Assembly: GCA_022564295.1 (NCBI GenBank)
Contig: JADFLR010000008.1
Span: 62,001-126,000, forward strand
DNA length: 64,000 bases
Source: Bacteroidota bacterium
GTDB taxonomy: Bacteria > Bacteroidota > Ignavibacteria > Ignavibacteriales > Ignavibacteriaceae
Direction of reading: 5' to 3'
A program made the translations under genes and the position numbers. Each line of letters opens with the position of its first letter. Position 1 is the first letter of the stretch. The notes beneath the pieces are model-generated. The model was not told the DNA's origin. It saw nothing but the letters and a program-made list of their open reading frames with translations, and made no database searches. Below, in pieces: positions 37,401 to 45,098 of this stretch.

Positions 37401-37802
37401 ATGAAATTTGAAATTTCAAATAAACCATTGGCAGTTTTTAGTTACTCATCTTTAACAGATATTGTTTTATTATTGGTTATTTTCTTTTTGTTAACGAGTC
37501 AGTTTGTTATTCATACAGGAGTAAAAGTAAAACTGCCGGGTTCGCGAACAAATGATCAAGCTGAACCAACCCAGCTTGTTGTTACTATCACTTCGGAAAA
37601 TGCAGTCTATATTGGATCTGAGCAAATAGGAATAGACCAGCTTGCTTTGAAAATAAATGAGAGCTTACAAATAAACGATCAAAATAATCTTGTGATTCGT
37701 GCCGATAAAACTGTTCAAATTGATATAGTAATAAAAGTCATAGATGCTGCAAAATCTGTTGGCATCGGTAAGTTTACAATTGAAACTGAAAAAGAACAAT
37801 AA
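37401..37802 (+). CDS. ExbD/TolR family biopolymer transport protein
   Basis: A 133-residue protein with one N-terminal membrane helix (about 19-40) carrying the essential proton-path Asp20 (SSLTDIVLLLVIF) and a periplasmic C-terminal domain (VVTITSENAVYIGSEQIG ... VVIRADKTVQIDIVIKVID-like). It partners the ExbB/TolQ protein encoded just upstream; 11-base gap with AAGGAT. Confidence 0.95.
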   Translation: MKFEISNKPLAVFSYSSLTDIVLLLVIFFLLTSQFVIHTGVKVKLPGSRTNDQAEPTQLVVTITSENAVYIGSEQIGIDQLALKINESLQINDQNNLVIRADKTVQIDIVIKVIDAAKSVGIGKFTIETEKEQ

Positions 37803-37813
37803 GAGGATTTGCT

Positions 37814-38512
37814 ATGTCCGATAAGAAAATTTCAAGTGCTTCGTTTACGGTTTCAGTCCTGTTTCATGCTGTTTTGCTGTCATTGTTTATGTTACTTAAT
37901 CTTTCATTTGATTATGAACCTTCGGAATATATAGAACTTTCTTTTGGTGTATCGAGTGAAACCGGGTCATCCGGTTCTCAAGGCAGCCAGATTGACATGG
38001 TAGAAGAAGTATCTAAACCGGAGGTTGAAAACCTAACCGAAGATAAAAGCAAAGAAGTGAAAGAAGTTGATTTACCCCTTGCCGTAAATACCTCTGAAGA
38101 AAATGTAATTAAACCTGCCGAAAAAGATAAAGAAGTATCCGAGGAAAGCAGCACGGAGAATAATGATCCTGATCTTTCAAGTGTTACATCAACAGGACAA
38201 GGTAATTTGGCTGAAGGTGATGGAAGTTTTGGCTTTGATATTGAATGGGGTGGTAAAGGAATTAGAAAGATATATAGTTTCACTCTTCCAAAATATCCAG
38301 AGGGTGTAAAAAAAGAAATTGATATTAAACTTCAGTTTACAATTTTACCAGATGGTACAATCGGGACAATCTTTCCTAAGATTAAAGCCGATACAAGACT
38401 TGAAAATGCTGCGATAAATTCTTTACGGCAATGGAGATTTGAAGCTTTAGACCCATCGCAAAAACAAATAGAACAGACGGCTGTTATCGTGTTTCCTTAC
38501 CGTCTTCAGTAA
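37814..38512 (+). CDS. TonB family energy transducer
   Basis: A 232-residue protein with an N-terminal anchor helix (about 10-31), an acidic Glu/Ser/Val-rich spacer (instead of the usual proline-rich one), and a C-terminal TonB domain at about 150-232 (EIDIKLQFTILPDGTIGTI, AINSLRQWRFEAL). It carries energy from ExbB/ExbD to outer-membrane partners, probably the barrel of this operon. The spacer composition and setting leave open a TolA-like role. Its last 29 bases overlap the end of a convergent gene. Confidence 0.88.
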   Translation: MSDKKISSASFTVSVLFHAVLLSLFMLLNLSFDYEPSEYIELSFGVSSETGSSGSQGSQIDMVEEVSKPEVENLTEDKSKEVKEVDLPLAVNTSEENVIKPAEKDKEVSEESSTENNDPDLSSVTSTGQGNLAEGDGSFGFDIEWGGKGIRKIYSFTLPKYPEGVKKEIDIKLQFTILPDGTIGTIFPKIKADTRLENAAINSLRQWRFEALDPSQKQIEQTAVIVFPYRLQ

Positions 38513-38783
38513 CAGTATCTCTATAATAAAAACGGTAAAAGAACACTTCCATAATTGTGAGAAGTGTTAGGGAAAAAGTATCACGGTCAAAATAAATTCC
38601 CAACCCTTCCTGTTCCATCAAAATTTTCGCAATTATGCTGGTCAATGTCCATCCAACTGCAAATAAAATAACAATCAATCCAACATTCATCCATGCAGAA
38701 GGAAATCCTTCCTCCTGCCATTTTTTTGTAAAAATAATAAGTGTGAAAATAAAATGTGCGAAAAAAATGATTGCAGTTATCAT
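38484..38783 (-). CDS. small membrane protein of unknown function
   Basis: A 99-residue protein with three probable helices (about 2-19, 31-53, 70-90). I do not recognise a family. It converges on tonB with a 29-base overlap and follows a DUF4199-like gene on the minus strand 11 bases upstream, so the four minus-strand genes 38484-40675 may be one transcript. Confidence 0.7.
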   Translation of the reverse strand: MITAIIFFAHFIFTLIIFTKKWQEEGFPSAWMNVGLIVILFAVGWTLTSIIAKILMEQEGLGIYFDRDTFSLTLLTIMEVFFYRFYYRDTVTEDGKETR

Positions 38784-38794
38784 CTTTTATTATA

Positions 38795-39304
38795 TTAAAA
38801 TTTAGGACGGTTTTTTTTATTCAGAACAGCCATACCCAATAATCCGCCGAGCATGCCGAAAACAGAAAAAATAAAAAAGTTACTGATAGTAATCATAACA
38901 GTATAAAGTGCTGAGAATCCTGTTGCTTCAATTTCTTTAACCATAGTACGCATTATTTCCATTGATGCATCCATCAGTGCCCCAAAATTAAGTTCATGCA
39001 TCATTTCTTCGGTTTGTTCTAATCCCACAACCAAATCATTTGAGTGAGTGATAAAAGTTATCAGTATGTCGAACAAACTTGAAAACAATGCTGCAATTAA
39101 CCCTGTTATCAAACCATAACTAAGTGCTTTATTTAATTTTATAGGAGAGTCATTTCCTGTTGATTTATTATAGAGATATAACGAAAGGAAAGCTGCTGCC
39201 GGAATAATTAAGCAACAATTTAAATTTTTTATTCCCGGTATAGTTGATAAAACCGCTGCCCCAAAACCTGTAATAATTGATGGTAGATATTTATTGTAAT
39301 CCAT
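38795..39304 (-). CDS. DUF4199-like membrane protein
   Basis: A 169-residue protein with four membrane helices and a soluble loop between helices 3 and 4 (LEQTEEMMHELNFGALMDASMEI). The plan, with a YGLITGLIAALFSSLFD helix and a C-terminal glycine-rich helix, is that of DUF4199 proteins common in Bacteroidota. No function is known. ATG with AAGGAAAT upstream; overlaps the next gene (DUF2085) by 14 bases. Confidence 0.7.
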   Translation of the reverse strand: MDYNKYLPSIITGFGAAVLSTIPGIKNLNCCLIIPAAAFLSLYLYNKSTGNDSPIKLNKALSYGLITGLIAALFSSLFDILITFITHSNDLVVGLEQTEEMMHELNFGALMDASMEIMRTMVKEIEATGFSALYTVMITISNFFIFSVFGMLGGLLGMAVLNKKNRPKF

Positions 39305-39818
39305 ATTTCCTTTTATACAACAAGTTAAATGAATTTTCGATGGTTTCTAAAATGTATATTAATACAATTGCTCCGCACAATAAACCAGTTATAAAAGCAA
39401 TTGTTTTTGAATAAGCATAGATATTAAATCTGACAGCAAATGCATCAATAACTAAAGGTGCAGAAAATATTAGTAATGGCATTAAACTTAGTTTTAGTTT
39501 GAGAAAATTAAATAACATAATTATTATTATAAATAACGCACCAAGGTATATTCCAGCACACCTTGCGCAAACCAGCAAATATGCATTGCCAAAATTTATT
39601 TGAGATGATTCTGACTGATGACAAACTATTGAGTAATTGTAATTGAGCAATTGATTAACAAATGGTTTGCCGGTGAATGATGGACTTAACACCGGGAATA
39701 AAAATCCCGCACTCCAAAATAACAGCAAAAAAAAGAATAAGTATTTTATTGCTTTAAACTTTTTGTTATCTGTGTGCAATCTGTCTTCAATCCGGTTATA
39801 TATCATAGATGGATTCAA
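39291..39818 (-). CDS. DUF2085 family membrane protein
   Basis: A 175-residue protein with four to five helices. The family signature is clear: CHQ (SIVCHQSESS) followed by VCARCAGIYLG, with histidine and cysteines that may bind a metal. The start may be TTG 39818 or ATG 39806; the choice is not settled by a ribosome site. Unknown function. In the same direction as its neighbours with short gaps. Confidence 0.82.
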   Translation of the reverse strand: MNPSMIYNRIEDRLHTDNKKFKAIKYLFFFLLLFWSAGFLFPVLSPSFTGKPFVNQLLNYNYSIVCHQSESSQINFGNAYLLVCARCAGIYLGALFIIIIMLFNFLKLKLSLMPLLIFSAPLVIDAFAVRFNIYAYSKTIAFITGLLCGAIVLIYILETIENSFNLLYKRKYGLQ

Positions 39819-39826
39819 ACTGCAAT

Positions 39827-40675
39827 CTATTGAGGAGAAAAGATTAAAATATATTTTGGAGTAAGTACATATAACTTTGCATTAAAAACCAATGAAGAAA
39901 CAATTTTAAATTCATCATCGTAGCCGTTAAGTATCACTTCCATTAATTTATGTTCTTTAGAATTTAAATTTGAAATATATATTTTCTTATAAGAGTTGAT
40001 TGTAAGCCATTGAAAGATGATCCTTATACTTCGCATTTCTCCAGGGATTTCAATATCGCCAATTGCTGTTCCATAATTATCGTATATATAAATATCTTTT
40101 CCATCTAACACATAAATATTATTCTGCATTGATATTGCTAATTGTATAGGATCCTGAAGATAGTAGCTGCCGTAATCATATCCACCAATATCCATTATGA
40201 AATTTCCAAAAAGATCAAATTTTAGTATCCTGTTGTTATCGGAATCCAATATAAACACATCACCTAAATTAGATGGAACGGCACTTAACGGATAACCAAA
40301 TCTTTCCGCTTCAATATCGCTTTCGACTGTTTGAAACTGGAATATGAAATTTAGGTTTTTATCAAACCTTTGTATTCTGTGATTATTTTTATCCGTAACA
40401 AATACTTTTAGCGCATCGGCAAAAACATCCACCGGATCATCAAATGCGTTTATCTCCCAACCGTAACCGCCAATTAAGTTTAATAGATTACCAAGAGTAT
40501 CAATCTGATATACTTCATCTGTTACATCATCGGTAATATAAACCACACCTGCTGAATTAATATAAAAGGAAGTCGCGTTATTAAACGTACCGAATGATCG
40601 TTCGTATTGAAAGTTCTGCGAATATCCCGTAGAACAAAAGAAAATAAAAATGTAATATAGATGGCTTAATTTCAT
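39827..40675 (-). CDS. exported NHL-type beta-propeller protein
   Basis: A 282-residue protein with signal peptide ending near GYSQ, then about five to six blades of the NHL/6-bladed propeller type (GVVYITDDVTDEVYQIDTLG, LKVFVTDKNNHRIQRFDKN, GDVFILDSDNNRILKFDLFG). These usually serve as binding scaffolds outside the cytoplasm. First gene of the minus-strand group. Confidence 0.82.
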   Translation of the reverse strand: MKLSHLYYIFIFFCSTGYSQNFQYERSFGTFNNATSFYINSAGVVYITDDVTDEVYQIDTLGNLLNLIGGYGWEINAFDDPVDVFADALKVFVTDKNNHRIQRFDKNLNFIFQFQTVESDIEAERFGYPLSAVPSNLGDVFILDSDNNRILKFDLFGNFIMDIGGYDYGSYYLQDPIQLAISMQNNIYVLDGKDIYIYDNYGTAIGDIEIPGEMRSIRIIFQWLTINSYKKIYISNLNSKEHKLMEVILNGYDDEFKIVSSLVFNAKLYVLTPKYILIFSPQ

Positions 40676-40836
40676 TTAAAATTATATTAATTCTCCATTT
40701 AATATTAAGTAATATTGTTAAAAAATGAAACAGAATTTTGAATTGGAGATTTGTAGTTCTCCACTCTGATATCGATCAGATAAATTTTACTAATTGATTT
40801 TGCATCATCGCATATTTTTGTTTAGCGATCAATAAA

Positions 40837-40885
40837 TGTCACGTGGTGTGATTGGCAACACTTCTGATTCTGAATCAGAATAGAA
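40837..40885 (+). pseudogene. truncated tRNA-Gln (CTG) copy
   Basis: The 5' acceptor strand TGTCACG, the D-arm GTGT/ACAC and an anticodon arm TCTGA-TTCTGAA-TCAGA (anticodon CTG) line up with the intact tRNA-Gln at 42862. The T-arm and 3' acceptor strand are missing. About 46 bases upstream are also shared, including TTGATT, but the -10 region reads TTTGTT in place of TATATT. Two base pairs of the anticodon stem differ from the intact gene in a compensated way. Confidence 0.7.
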
Positions 40886-40887
40886 GT

Positions 40888-40913
40888 GGGGAATTCCCAA
40901 AAGAATTCCTTTT
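40888..40913 (+). terminator. hairpin with T-run after the tRNA-Gln remnant
   Basis: GGAATTC (40890-40896) and GAATTCC (40903-40909) pair around CCAAAA and are followed by TTTTATT; G-T pairs can extend the stem outwards. Confidence 0.55.
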
Positions 40914-40928
40914 ATTCAACATGGTGAT

Positions 40929-40953
40929 AAGTGAATTGGTCAGTAATTCACTT
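40929..40953. repeat. 9-bp hairpin
   Basis: AAGTGAATT and AATTCACTT pair perfectly around GGTCAGT. No T-run follows, so it is not a typical terminator. Confidence 0.5.
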
Positions 40954-40999
40954 CATTTTAATCAATTTAAAGAACAAAACGAAAAAGCCCAAGAGGCGG

Positions 41000-41086
41000 A
41001 TTCAAGAAAGATGAGTTCCTTACTTTAAGGACTCAAGCTCTTTCAATTAAATTCATTTTTTATACTCATCTTTTGAATCCTTATAC
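41000..41086. repeat. nested imperfect inverted repeat, possible structured RNA
   Basis: GGATTCAAGAAAGATGAG near the left end pairs with CTCATCTTTTGAATCC at the right end (two unpaired bases). Inside, GTTCCTTA pairs with TAAGGAC around CTT. The outer stem of about 16 pairs encloses an inner hairpin and an AT-rich arm. Confidence 0.5.
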
Positions 41087-41296
41087 TAAAAAATCATTTT
41101 TAATGGCAAATTCCGGAGACAATTTGTCTTATCTCAATAAGTAATTAATTTCCAATGAGTTACATACATAAAGAAATTATAACCATTTAGATTTAAAATA
41201 ATTATTTCACCTGCATATTAAAAGATATATATTCTATCAGTCTTTAATTTAGATAGTGCATTACAGAGTTCGTATAAAGCTCAGAGGATGTAAATA

Positions 41297-41485
41297 ATGG
41301 ATAATACCACTTTGAACTATTCCAAGAATGCAATACTCTTTGAACTAAGCTTCCTGAATGAACAGGAGTGTTTTTGTTTTGAGTGTTACGATAAAAGAAG
41401 AAGGATCAAGAATGAATTGAAGGAGATTTTTAGCATAGATGTAAATTCACTTATAAGTAATAGATGCTTGCTATTAAGCGGTTGA
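41297..41485 (+). CDS. hypothetical small Cys-containing protein
   Basis: A 62-residue frame with ATG behind AGAGG (41283-41287, nine bases). It has a cysteine cluster QECFCFECYDKRRR (Cys25, Cys27, Cys30) followed by a basic helix-like segment. I recognise no family. It shares direction with the STAS gene 46 bases downstream. Coding status is plausible but unproven. Confidence 0.45.
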   Translation: MDNTTLNYSKNAILFELSFLNEQECFCFECYDKRRRIKNELKEIFSIDVNSLISNRCLLLSG

Positions 41486-41531
41486 CAATTTAACTTTAAG
41501 ATAAGAACCATAATAATATTTAGGAGCTCTC

Positions 41532-41894
41532 TTGGAGGATTTCGAAAAAATCTATCTCGATGGTGTGTTTGTTATAGCGGTTAACCTAAATCGTTCAACT
41601 ATAAATGAAGCAATTATATTTAGAAAGATATTAAAAGAGGAGATTAATTCCGGTCACACTAAATTAGTAATTGATCTCAGCAAATGTGTCTATATTGACT
41701 CGACTTTCTTTGGGGCGATCATAGTGGCATCGAGGATGCTGAATGACATCGGCTATAAGTTGAAAGTAGTAAAACCAGCCATTGCAGGAGAATATATATT
41801 TACTCACACAAATACTCTAAAATTATTTGATAAATATAAAACAAGGGAAGAAGCTATCAAGAGTTTTGATGAAGATATTCAACCTGAAAGTTGA
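41532..41894 (+). CDS. STAS-domain protein (anti-sigma factor antagonist type)
   Basis: A 120-residue single STAS domain. The core TKLVIDLSKCVYIDSTFFGAIIVASRML carries the DST segment where the serine (or threonine) is phosphorylated by a partner kinase in SpoIIAA/RsbV proteins. TTG start with TAGGAG at 41521-41526. No RsbW-type kinase, phosphatase or alternative sigma gene is adjacent, so the partner must be encoded elsewhere. Confidence 0.85.
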   Translation: MEDFEKIYLDGVFVIAVNLNRSTINEAIIFRKILKEEINSGHTKLVIDLSKCVYIDSTFFGAIIVASRMLNDIGYKLKVVKPAIAGEYIFTHTNTLKLFDKYKTREEAIKSFDEDIQPES

Positions 41895-42245
41895 TCGCTA
41901 AACTCAACGGAAATTCTCAACGAAAATGAAAAGTGCACAGGTACAAAACAAAGGGTATGGATTGTTAACGTAAAGCGCGTATCCATATTCTACGCCATAT
42001 TGTCATAATTCACTAACATAGATGTAATAGTTCTTCTCGATTCGAGATGAAAATTCACACCTAAATGTAATTAATTAATAAGCATTAGCCAATTAATACT
42101 TAAATATAAAATTGAAATTACTAGTCTGTGTTCGGCTTATTTAATGATTTAATGAGAATGGATAAATTTAATTGAAAACTATTAGATGGATTATGTTAAA
42201 AGTACTGAAGAAATGATTTGCATAGTGCAAATTAAATGGATTGTT
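41895..42245. other. non-coding stretch with small hairpins
   Basis: About 350 bases without a credible gene. Visible structures: TATGGAT...ATCCATA near 41956-41987, an odd palindrome TCTCGA-T-TCGAGA (42035-42047), and ATTTGCA-TAG-TGCAAAT (42216-42232) just past the end of the minus-strand ORF, which might end its transcript. None is strong enough to name. Confidence 0.4.
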
Positions 42246-42485
42246 CTAATCTTCCTTAATCAAAATTAGTATGTCTTTATAAGATAATGGGGTAAATATA
42301 GTCTGTCCGCTGACTGTATATATTGAACATCCCGTATGTGATAGTTGCTCAAACAAAAATACGATCTTATCCACAAAAATTGTAGCGAATGCTTCAGTTT
42401 CCATTGGCCTTGTACCCAGCATTTCACTTTTTTCTACGTCTTCAACGTCGTTAACATAAATCGGTATTTCTATTGTTTTGATCAA
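42246..42485 (-). CDS. hypothetical small protein
   Basis: A 79-residue frame with a TTG start. The composition (IEIPIYVNDVEDVEKSEMLG ... TPLSYKDILILIKED) looks like a soluble alpha/beta protein rather than a shadow frame, and the opposite strand is not coding. No family recognised and no clear ribosome site. Confidence 0.4.
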   Translation of the reverse strand: MIKTIEIPIYVNDVEDVEKSEMLGTRPMETEAFATIFVDKIVFLFEQLSHTGCSIYTVSGQTIFTPLSYKDILILIKED

Positions 42486-42818
42486 GTTAAGCTACTATTT
42501 ATTTGATAATATATTTTCATTTTATGTATATAAGCAGTTTCAATGTTAAGCAAAACAAATAATATGCCAGCAATATTTTGTTCTAACGCATCTCATTTAT
42601 AGCATTTGTTTCGAAATCGAAATCTTTTTGACCAATAAGATTATCACTTTAATACAGATTGCTTTATTGATTTAAATTTGGGGTTTTTTATGAGATATCT
42701 GATACTAACTCAGATGCAATACTTTGATCTAAATTATGTTTAGAATTTCTTGATTACAATTTTGATTACTTAAGATCTATTTTTTAAGATAATTCTCTCA
42801 GAGGATAAAATATATTAA
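42486..42818. other. AT-rich non-coding stretch upstream of tRNA-Gln/Glu
   Basis: No frame with coding character. Apart from a six-base-pair hairpin ATCTGA/TCAGAT near 42697-42715, I see nothing notable until the tRNA promoter. Confidence 0.45.
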
Positions 42819-42847
42819 TTGATTTTACATCATCACATATTTATATT
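42819..42847 (+). promoter_or_regulatory. putative promoter of the tRNA-Gln/tRNA-Glu unit
   Basis: TTGATT (42819-42824), a 17-base spacer, TATATT (42842-42847), ending 14 bases before tRNA-Gln. The same -35 box and spacer length occur upstream of tRNA-Leu. Confidence 0.55.
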
Positions 42848-42861
42848 TCACAATTAAAAAT

Positions 42862-42934
42862 TGTCCCGTGGTGTAATTGGCAACACGTCGCACTCTGGAT
42901 GCGAAGAGTCCAGGTTCGAACCCTGGCGGGACAA
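42862..42934 (+). tRNA. tRNA-Gln (CTG)
   Basis: Complete cloverleaf: acceptor TGTCCCG/CGGGACA, D-arm GTGT/ACAC, anticodon stem TCGCA/TGCGA around CTCTGGA giving CTG, T-arm CCAGG/CCTGG with loop TTCGAAC, discriminator A. CCA not encoded. Confidence 0.96.
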
Positions 42935-42948
42935 CATTAATATACATA

Positions 42949-43022
42949 GGCGCGTTCGTCTAGTGGCTTAGGACGCCGCCCTCTCAAGGCGGAGATCACG
43001 GGTTCGAATCCCGTACGCGCTA
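42949..43022 (+). tRNA. tRNA-Glu (CTC)
   Basis: Acceptor GGCGCGT/ACGCGCT (first pair G-T, normal for tRNA-Glu), anticodon stem CCGCC/GGCGG around CTCTCAA giving CTC, T-arm ACGGG/CCCGT with loop TTCGAAT. CCA not encoded. It lies 14 bases after tRNA-Gln, so the two share a transcript. Confidence 0.96.
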
Positions 43023-43085
43023 CATTTTGAAGTGAACAATAGTTCGCTTTTTTTTATCACTTTCATTCTTACTTTTGTCTCCTTA

Positions 43086-43421
43086 ATGAAACGATTTGAA
43101 AAACATATTTTTGTATGTGAAAACGTAAGACCAAAAGATCATCCCCGCGGATGCTGTTCAGAAAAAGGAAGCAGGGAGCTCCGCCAGATTTTTAAAAAAC
43201 GATTGAAAGAACTAGGATTAAATACTCAGGTAAGAGCTAATGCAGCCGGATGCTTAGATGCTTGTGAGTATGGTATTACTGTATTAGTTTATCCTGAGCA
43301 AATATGGTATGGTGGAGTTACTGAAAATGATGTTGATGAAATAATTCAAAAACATATAATTGAAAACAAACCGGTTGAAAGATTAATGATTAAAGACAAA
43401 AGATTTAACAGGGATGAGTGA
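43086..43421 (+). CDS. thioredoxin-fold (2Fe-2S) ferredoxin-like protein
   Basis: A 111-residue protein. Cys11, Cys23 or Cys24, Cys56 and Cys60 (VCEN, GCCSEKGS, AAGCLDACEYG) match the cluster ligands of thioredoxin-like 2Fe-2S ferredoxins; the C-terminal VLVYPEQIWYGGVTENDVDEII is the family end. The frame is open from GTG 43032, but the extra N-terminus is hydrophobic and untypical, so ATG 43086 is chosen. Overlaps nth by eight bases. Confidence 0.85.
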   Translation: MKRFEKHIFVCENVRPKDHPRGCCSEKGSRELRQIFKKRLKELGLNTQVRANAAGCLDACEYGITVLVYPEQIWYGGVTENDVDEIIQKHIIENKPVERLMIKDKRFNRDE

Positions 43422-44061
43422 TAGAAAAGAAAGTCAAAGAGCCGAACAGGTATTAAAAAAATTAAAGAAAGCTTATCCTAAAGTTGAATCTGCATTGGAG
43501 TACCAATCACCATTTGAATTATTAATATCTACAATACTTTCTGCACAATGTACAGATAAGCGTGTAAATATTATTACCAAAACTTTATTTAAAAAATATA
43601 AAAAACCGAAAGATTACCTTAAGGTTTCAAATTCGGAATTGGAAAAAGATATTTACTCCACCGGATTTTACAGGCAGAAAACAAGAAGCATAAAAAAGTG
43701 TTGTTCAATTTTAATTGAAAAATATAATGGCAAAATTCCATCTGATTTTGATGAGATAACTAAACTTCCCGGCGTGGGAAGAAAAACTGCGTCGGTTGTT
43801 GCAGGTAATGCTTTCGGTATTCCTGCAATTGCTGTTGATACGCACGTAATAAGGCTATCGAATTTGCTCGGTTTTGTAGAAACTGCAAATCCTGAAGCTA
43901 TTGAAAAACGATTGAAAGAATTATTACCTAAAAAAGATTGGGTAAAAATATCCCATCTGTTAGCTACTCACGGCAGAAATATTTGTATTGCAAGAAGACC
44001 AAAATGCGATGAATGTTTTTTAGCAGACATGTGTCCGGGTTTTCAATCGAATAATAAATAA
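43414..44061 (+). CDS. nth: endonuclease III
   Basis: Base-excision repair DNA glycosylase/AP lyase for oxidised pyrimidines, 215 residues. The HhH motif LPGVGRKTASVV holds catalytic Lys124, and Asp142 lies in AVDTHVIRLSN. The 4Fe-4S ligands are Cys191, Cys198, Cys201 and Cys207 (C-x6-C-x2-C-x5-C). It overlaps the ferredoxin-like gene by eight bases. Confidence 0.97.
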   Translation: MSDRKESQRAEQVLKKLKKAYPKVESALEYQSPFELLISTILSAQCTDKRVNIITKTLFKKYKKPKDYLKVSNSELEKDIYSTGFYRQKTRSIKKCCSILIEKYNGKIPSDFDEITKLPGVGRKTASVVAGNAFGIPAIAVDTHVIRLSNLLGFVETANPEAIEKRLKELLPKKDWVKISHLLATHGRNICIARRPKCDECFLADMCPGFQSNNK

Positions 44062-44080
44062 CAATTTACAGGAGTAGTAA

Positions 44081-44647
44081 ATGAGTGACATTACAAGAAA
44101 TAGAGAAGCTTGTTGGAACATTTTAACTGAGTACACAAAAAGCGAAGCATTAATTAAACATGCTTTATCTGTTGAAACCTGCGTACGTGCCTATGCACAA
44201 AAATTTAATGAAGATGAAGAGTATTGGGGAAACGTTGCACTGCTTCACGATTTTGATTATGAAATGTATCCCACTGCAGAAGAACATCCGTATAAAGGTT
44301 CTGAAATTCTAAAAGAAAAAGGATTTGATGAGGAGTTCAGAAAAGCAATATTATCTCATGCAGATTATACCGGCATTGCAAGGGAAACCCTCCTCCAAAA
44401 AGTTTTATTTGCTTGTGATGAATTAGCTGGATTTATTACAGCAGTTACTTATGTAAGACCATCAAAAACTGTAGATGAAGTTGAAGTAAAATCCGTAAAG
44501 AAAAAACTAAAGGATAAAGCATTTGCACGTGCCGTCAGCAGAGAAGATATACGAAATGGAGCAGAGGAGTTAGACGTTCCCCTAGAGGAACACATCGAAT
44601 TTTGCATTATTGCAATGAGAAAAAATAAAGAGGCGTTGGGATTATAG
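44081..44647 (+). CDS. HD-domain hydrolase
   Basis: A 188-residue metal-dependent phosphohydrolase of the HDIG group. Ligands visible: His27 (LIKHALS), His56-Asp57 (LLHDFDYE), His69 (EEHPYKG) and His93 (LSHADYTG). The pattern is common in small stand-alone HD proteins of unknown substrate, often nucleotides. ATG with AGGAG upstream; the next gene begins within its stop codon. Confidence 0.9.
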   Translation: MSDITRNREACWNILTEYTKSEALIKHALSVETCVRAYAQKFNEDEEYWGNVALLHDFDYEMYPTAEEHPYKGSEILKEKGFDEEFRKAILSHADYTGIARETLLQKVLFACDELAGFITAVTYVRPSKTVDEVEVKSVKKKLKDKAFARAVSREDIRNGAEELDVPLEEHIEFCIIAMRKNKEALGL

Positions 44648-45078
44648 TGGTTGGCGATATTGCGAAGAATTTTTCATTAAAAGATCAGCATGGAGATGAA
44701 TTTGAGCTTTATAAATATCTTGATAAAAGAATTCTTCTTGTTTTTTACCCAAGAGATGACTCACCGGTGTGTACATTGCAATTATCAAATTATGAGAAAT
44801 ATTTGAATGAATTTGAAAAAAATAACATAAATGTTGTTGGAATTAACACCGCAGCCAAAGATTCACATTTTTCATTTTGTAACAAATTGAAGTTAAATTT
44901 CCCTGTTTTAAGTGATATATCTAAGCAAATCAGCAAAAATTATAAGGCATTGAATTTGTTAGGGATCAATAAACGAAAACTTGTTCTTATTGATACAAAT
45001 AAACGAATAATATTTGAAAAAACAATTTTACCGTTTTATTATTTAAAAGCCGGTCAAATAATAAGTGAAGTAAATTAA
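44647..45078 (+). CDS. peroxiredoxin-like protein without the usual resolving Cys
   Basis: A 143-residue AhpC/TSA-family protein with GTG start overlapping the previous stop by one base. The active-site segment YPRDDSPVCTLQLSNYE has the peroxidatic Cys42, but the position five residues later (Cys in BCPs) is Ser47; Cys78 might serve instead. It is the third peroxiredoxin-type gene in the window. Confidence 0.85.
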   Translation: MVGDIAKNFSLKDQHGDEFELYKYLDKRILLVFYPRDDSPVCTLQLSNYEKYLNEFEKNNINVVGINTAAKDSHFSFCNKLKLNFPVLSDISKQISKNYKALNLLGINKRKLVLIDTNKRIIFEKTILPFYYLKAGQIISEVN

Positions 45079-45098
45079 AATAATTTCACATAATTGAC

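Larger units (their letters stand above)
40676..41296. other. gene-free region with tRNA-Gln remnant and several hairpins
   Basis: No credible protein frame. It holds a truncated copy of the tRNA-Gln gene with part of its promoter (40791-40885), a terminator-like hairpin (40888-40913), a nine-base-pair hairpin (40929-40953) and a nested inverted repeat (about 41000-41086). The density of structure suggests one or more RNA products or the edge of an old insertion. Confidence 0.6.

Noticed and set aside
40813-40820. TATTTTTG before the tRNA-Gln remnant as a Bacteroidota-type promoter
   Set aside because: It fits TAnnTTTG by chance in AT-rich DNA; the intact copy has a different sequence there and a better classical promoter.
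40837-41296. T-box or other tRNA-sensing leader
   Set aside because: The tRNA-like part aligns with a tRNA gene itself, and no aminoacyl-tRNA synthetase or amino-acid gene follows.
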